Position numbers and translations under genes: made by a program. This document shows positions 5,842-6,649 of a stretch of DNA of 6,649 nt, one piece after another (position 1 is the stretch's first letter; each line of letters opens with the position of its first letter). Source of the stretch: an uncultured bacterium (GTDB lineage: Bacteria > Verrucomicrobiota > Kiritimatiellia > UBA8416 > CALETX01); assembly GCA_937920455.1 (NCBI GenBank), contig CALETX010000339.1, positions 1 through 6,649 of the forward strand, read 5' to 3'. A model generated the notes under the pieces. The model was not told the DNA's origin, did no database searches, and saw nothing but the letters and a program-made list of their open reading frames with translations.

Positions 5842-6649
5842 TCACTCTCCAGACAGCGCGAACAGAACCGCCCCGTAACCCACCACCCATTGCCCACGGC
5901 TCTCCGGGTAGTCATCTCCAGAATTGCGGTAGTACAGCACAGACCCTTCTTTGCAGCCCTGCTTTACAGCAAACGTCATGGCCGTCAACACCGGCATGAT
6001 GCCGCAAAAAATTTGGTGCTGAGGCGACCAGATTTCCTGCAATCCAGAGATATCCATTGCGCGGACTTTTTCAAGGGTATTCTTGTCAGTCCTTGTCACC
6101 AGATCATAATCTGGATCATGCAGCATGTCAGTGCTGGCGAGCACCACAACCCTTTTCATGCTCGAGGCCTTGTCCAGCGCAGTCGCAAAACCGTGCACTG
6201 TTTTCATATCATGATCACCGATTATGGCCACGACCATTGGGACACCTGGAAATGCCACCTGAACAAACGGCACAAGGTTCTCGGCAGAATGCTCGACTTC
6301 ATGGGGCCGGTTATCAAAAAAGACGACGTCGCCGCCTTCGATAAGGGAACATGCAAGGTCCCTATCGAGCGGGGCATCGCCCAAAGGAGTGCTCAAGGCA
6401 TCGGCATCCATCAGCGCTACGCCTCTGAATCCGCTGCCGTGGCTGAAGCCAACTATAACCAGGCTTTCCGGCGCCGGTTTTTTTTGAAAACTCTCTTGGA
6501 GACATCTGAATACATACCCAGCGACACGACCTGAATACTGAAAACCCGCATGAGGGCAAAGTCCCGCAACCGGCCGCCCTGCCACTGCGGGAGGGCGGGC
6601 CTCAACGATGAAGTTAGAAACCATTCCCTCCAGGGCCGCCCTTCCGGCC
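5842..6649 (-). CDS. amrB: Memo family protein / AmmeMemoRadiSam system protein B (N-terminus outside window)
   Basis: The fold is that of Memo proteins, related to class III extradiol dioxygenases; bacterial members often accompany an AMMECR1-domain protein and a radical SAM protein. The biochemical role is unsettled. Counting from the ATG at 6624, the conserved metal-site-like residues are H25 in P-H-A-G-F-Q-Y-S-G, H62 in G-F-S-H-G-S-G-F-R-G and C207 in F-C-G-I-M-P, corresponding to H49, H81 and C244 of human MEMO1. S-T-D-M-L-H-D (164-170) replaces the usual S-S-D-L-S-H-Y. N-S-G-D (234-237) and V-V-G-Y-G-A (247-252) end the domain. That ATG is probably internal: the frame stays open to the edge (A-G-R-A-A-L-E-G precedes M) and reads like the helix before the P-H-A-G strand, so the usual N-terminal P-A-V-A-G-x-F-Y-P should lie upstream. 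It is first in the cluster seen here, 39 bp from pyrH. Confidence 0.88.
   Translation of the reverse strand, partial: AGRAALEGMVSNFIVEARPPAVAGRPVAGLCPHAGFQYSGRVAGYVFRCLQESFQKKPAPESLVIVGFSHGSGFRGVALMDADALSTPLGDAPLDRDLACSLIEGGDVVFFDNRPHEVEHSAENLVPFVQVAFPGVPMVVAIIGDHDMKTVHGFATALDKASSMKRVVVLASTDMLHDPDYDLVTRTDKNTLEKVRAMDISGLQEIWSPQHQIFCGIMPVLTAMTFAVKQGCKEGSVLYYRNSGDDYPESRGQWVVGYGAVLFALSGE

Noticed and set aside
5890..6534. Long open frame on the + strand opposite the Memo-like gene (214 codons)
   Set aside because: The opposite strand encodes a clear Memo-family protein with conserved residues; this frame has no recognisable sequence.

Overview
The window looks like a piece of a moderately GC-rich bacterial chromosome (roughly 55% GC by eye). 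It carries core housekeeping genes plus one lineage-type accessory gene. The FAD-oxidoreductase/HEAT-repeat protein, a Memo-family gene beside pyrH-frr, and a Pro/Ala-rich single-span membrane protein with T-I-K-L-K-R-P motifs suggest the PVC group (Lentisphaerota, Kiritimatiellota or Planctomycetota relatives) or a similar candidate phylum. This placement is an inference from gene style and is weak. I see no insertion sequence, CRISPR array, phage gene or plasmid gene.

Layout. Positions 2-1204 (+) hold the C-terminal part of an FAD-dependent oxidoreductase fused to HEAT repeats; its N-terminus is off the left edge. Positions 1205-1533 hold no convincing gene but contain several nested complementary segments (candidate structured RNA, 1245-1440) and a good sigma70-like promoter (1456-1484) for the next gene. 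Positions 1534-2613 (+) encode phosphoserine aminotransferase (serC). Positions 2722-2798 (+) encode tRNA-Arg(CCG) with an encoded CCA end. All remaining genes are on the minus strand and read leftwards: Memo family/AmmeMemoRadiSam protein B (5842 to the right edge, N-terminus missing), pyrH (5802-5053), frr (5028-4465), a low-complexity membrane protein (4385-3162) and trxA (3154-2816).

How the genes relate. The five minus-strand genes are separated by 39, 24, 79 and 7 bp, so they are probably one transcription unit. It combines pyrimidine nucleotide synthesis (UMP kinase), ribosome recycling, thiol redox (thioredoxin) and two poorly understood proteins (Memo-like and the membrane protein). 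pyrH-frr is a classic bacterial pair, but its usual neighbours rpsB-tsf (upstream) and uppS/cdsA (downstream) are not adjacent here. serC is monocistronic as far as can be seen. The trxA end and the tRNA 3' end converge with only 17 bp between them.

There is no clear undescribed multi-gene system. The best candidates for novelty are the alternating-motif membrane protein coupled to trxA, and the structured non-coding region upstream of serC.
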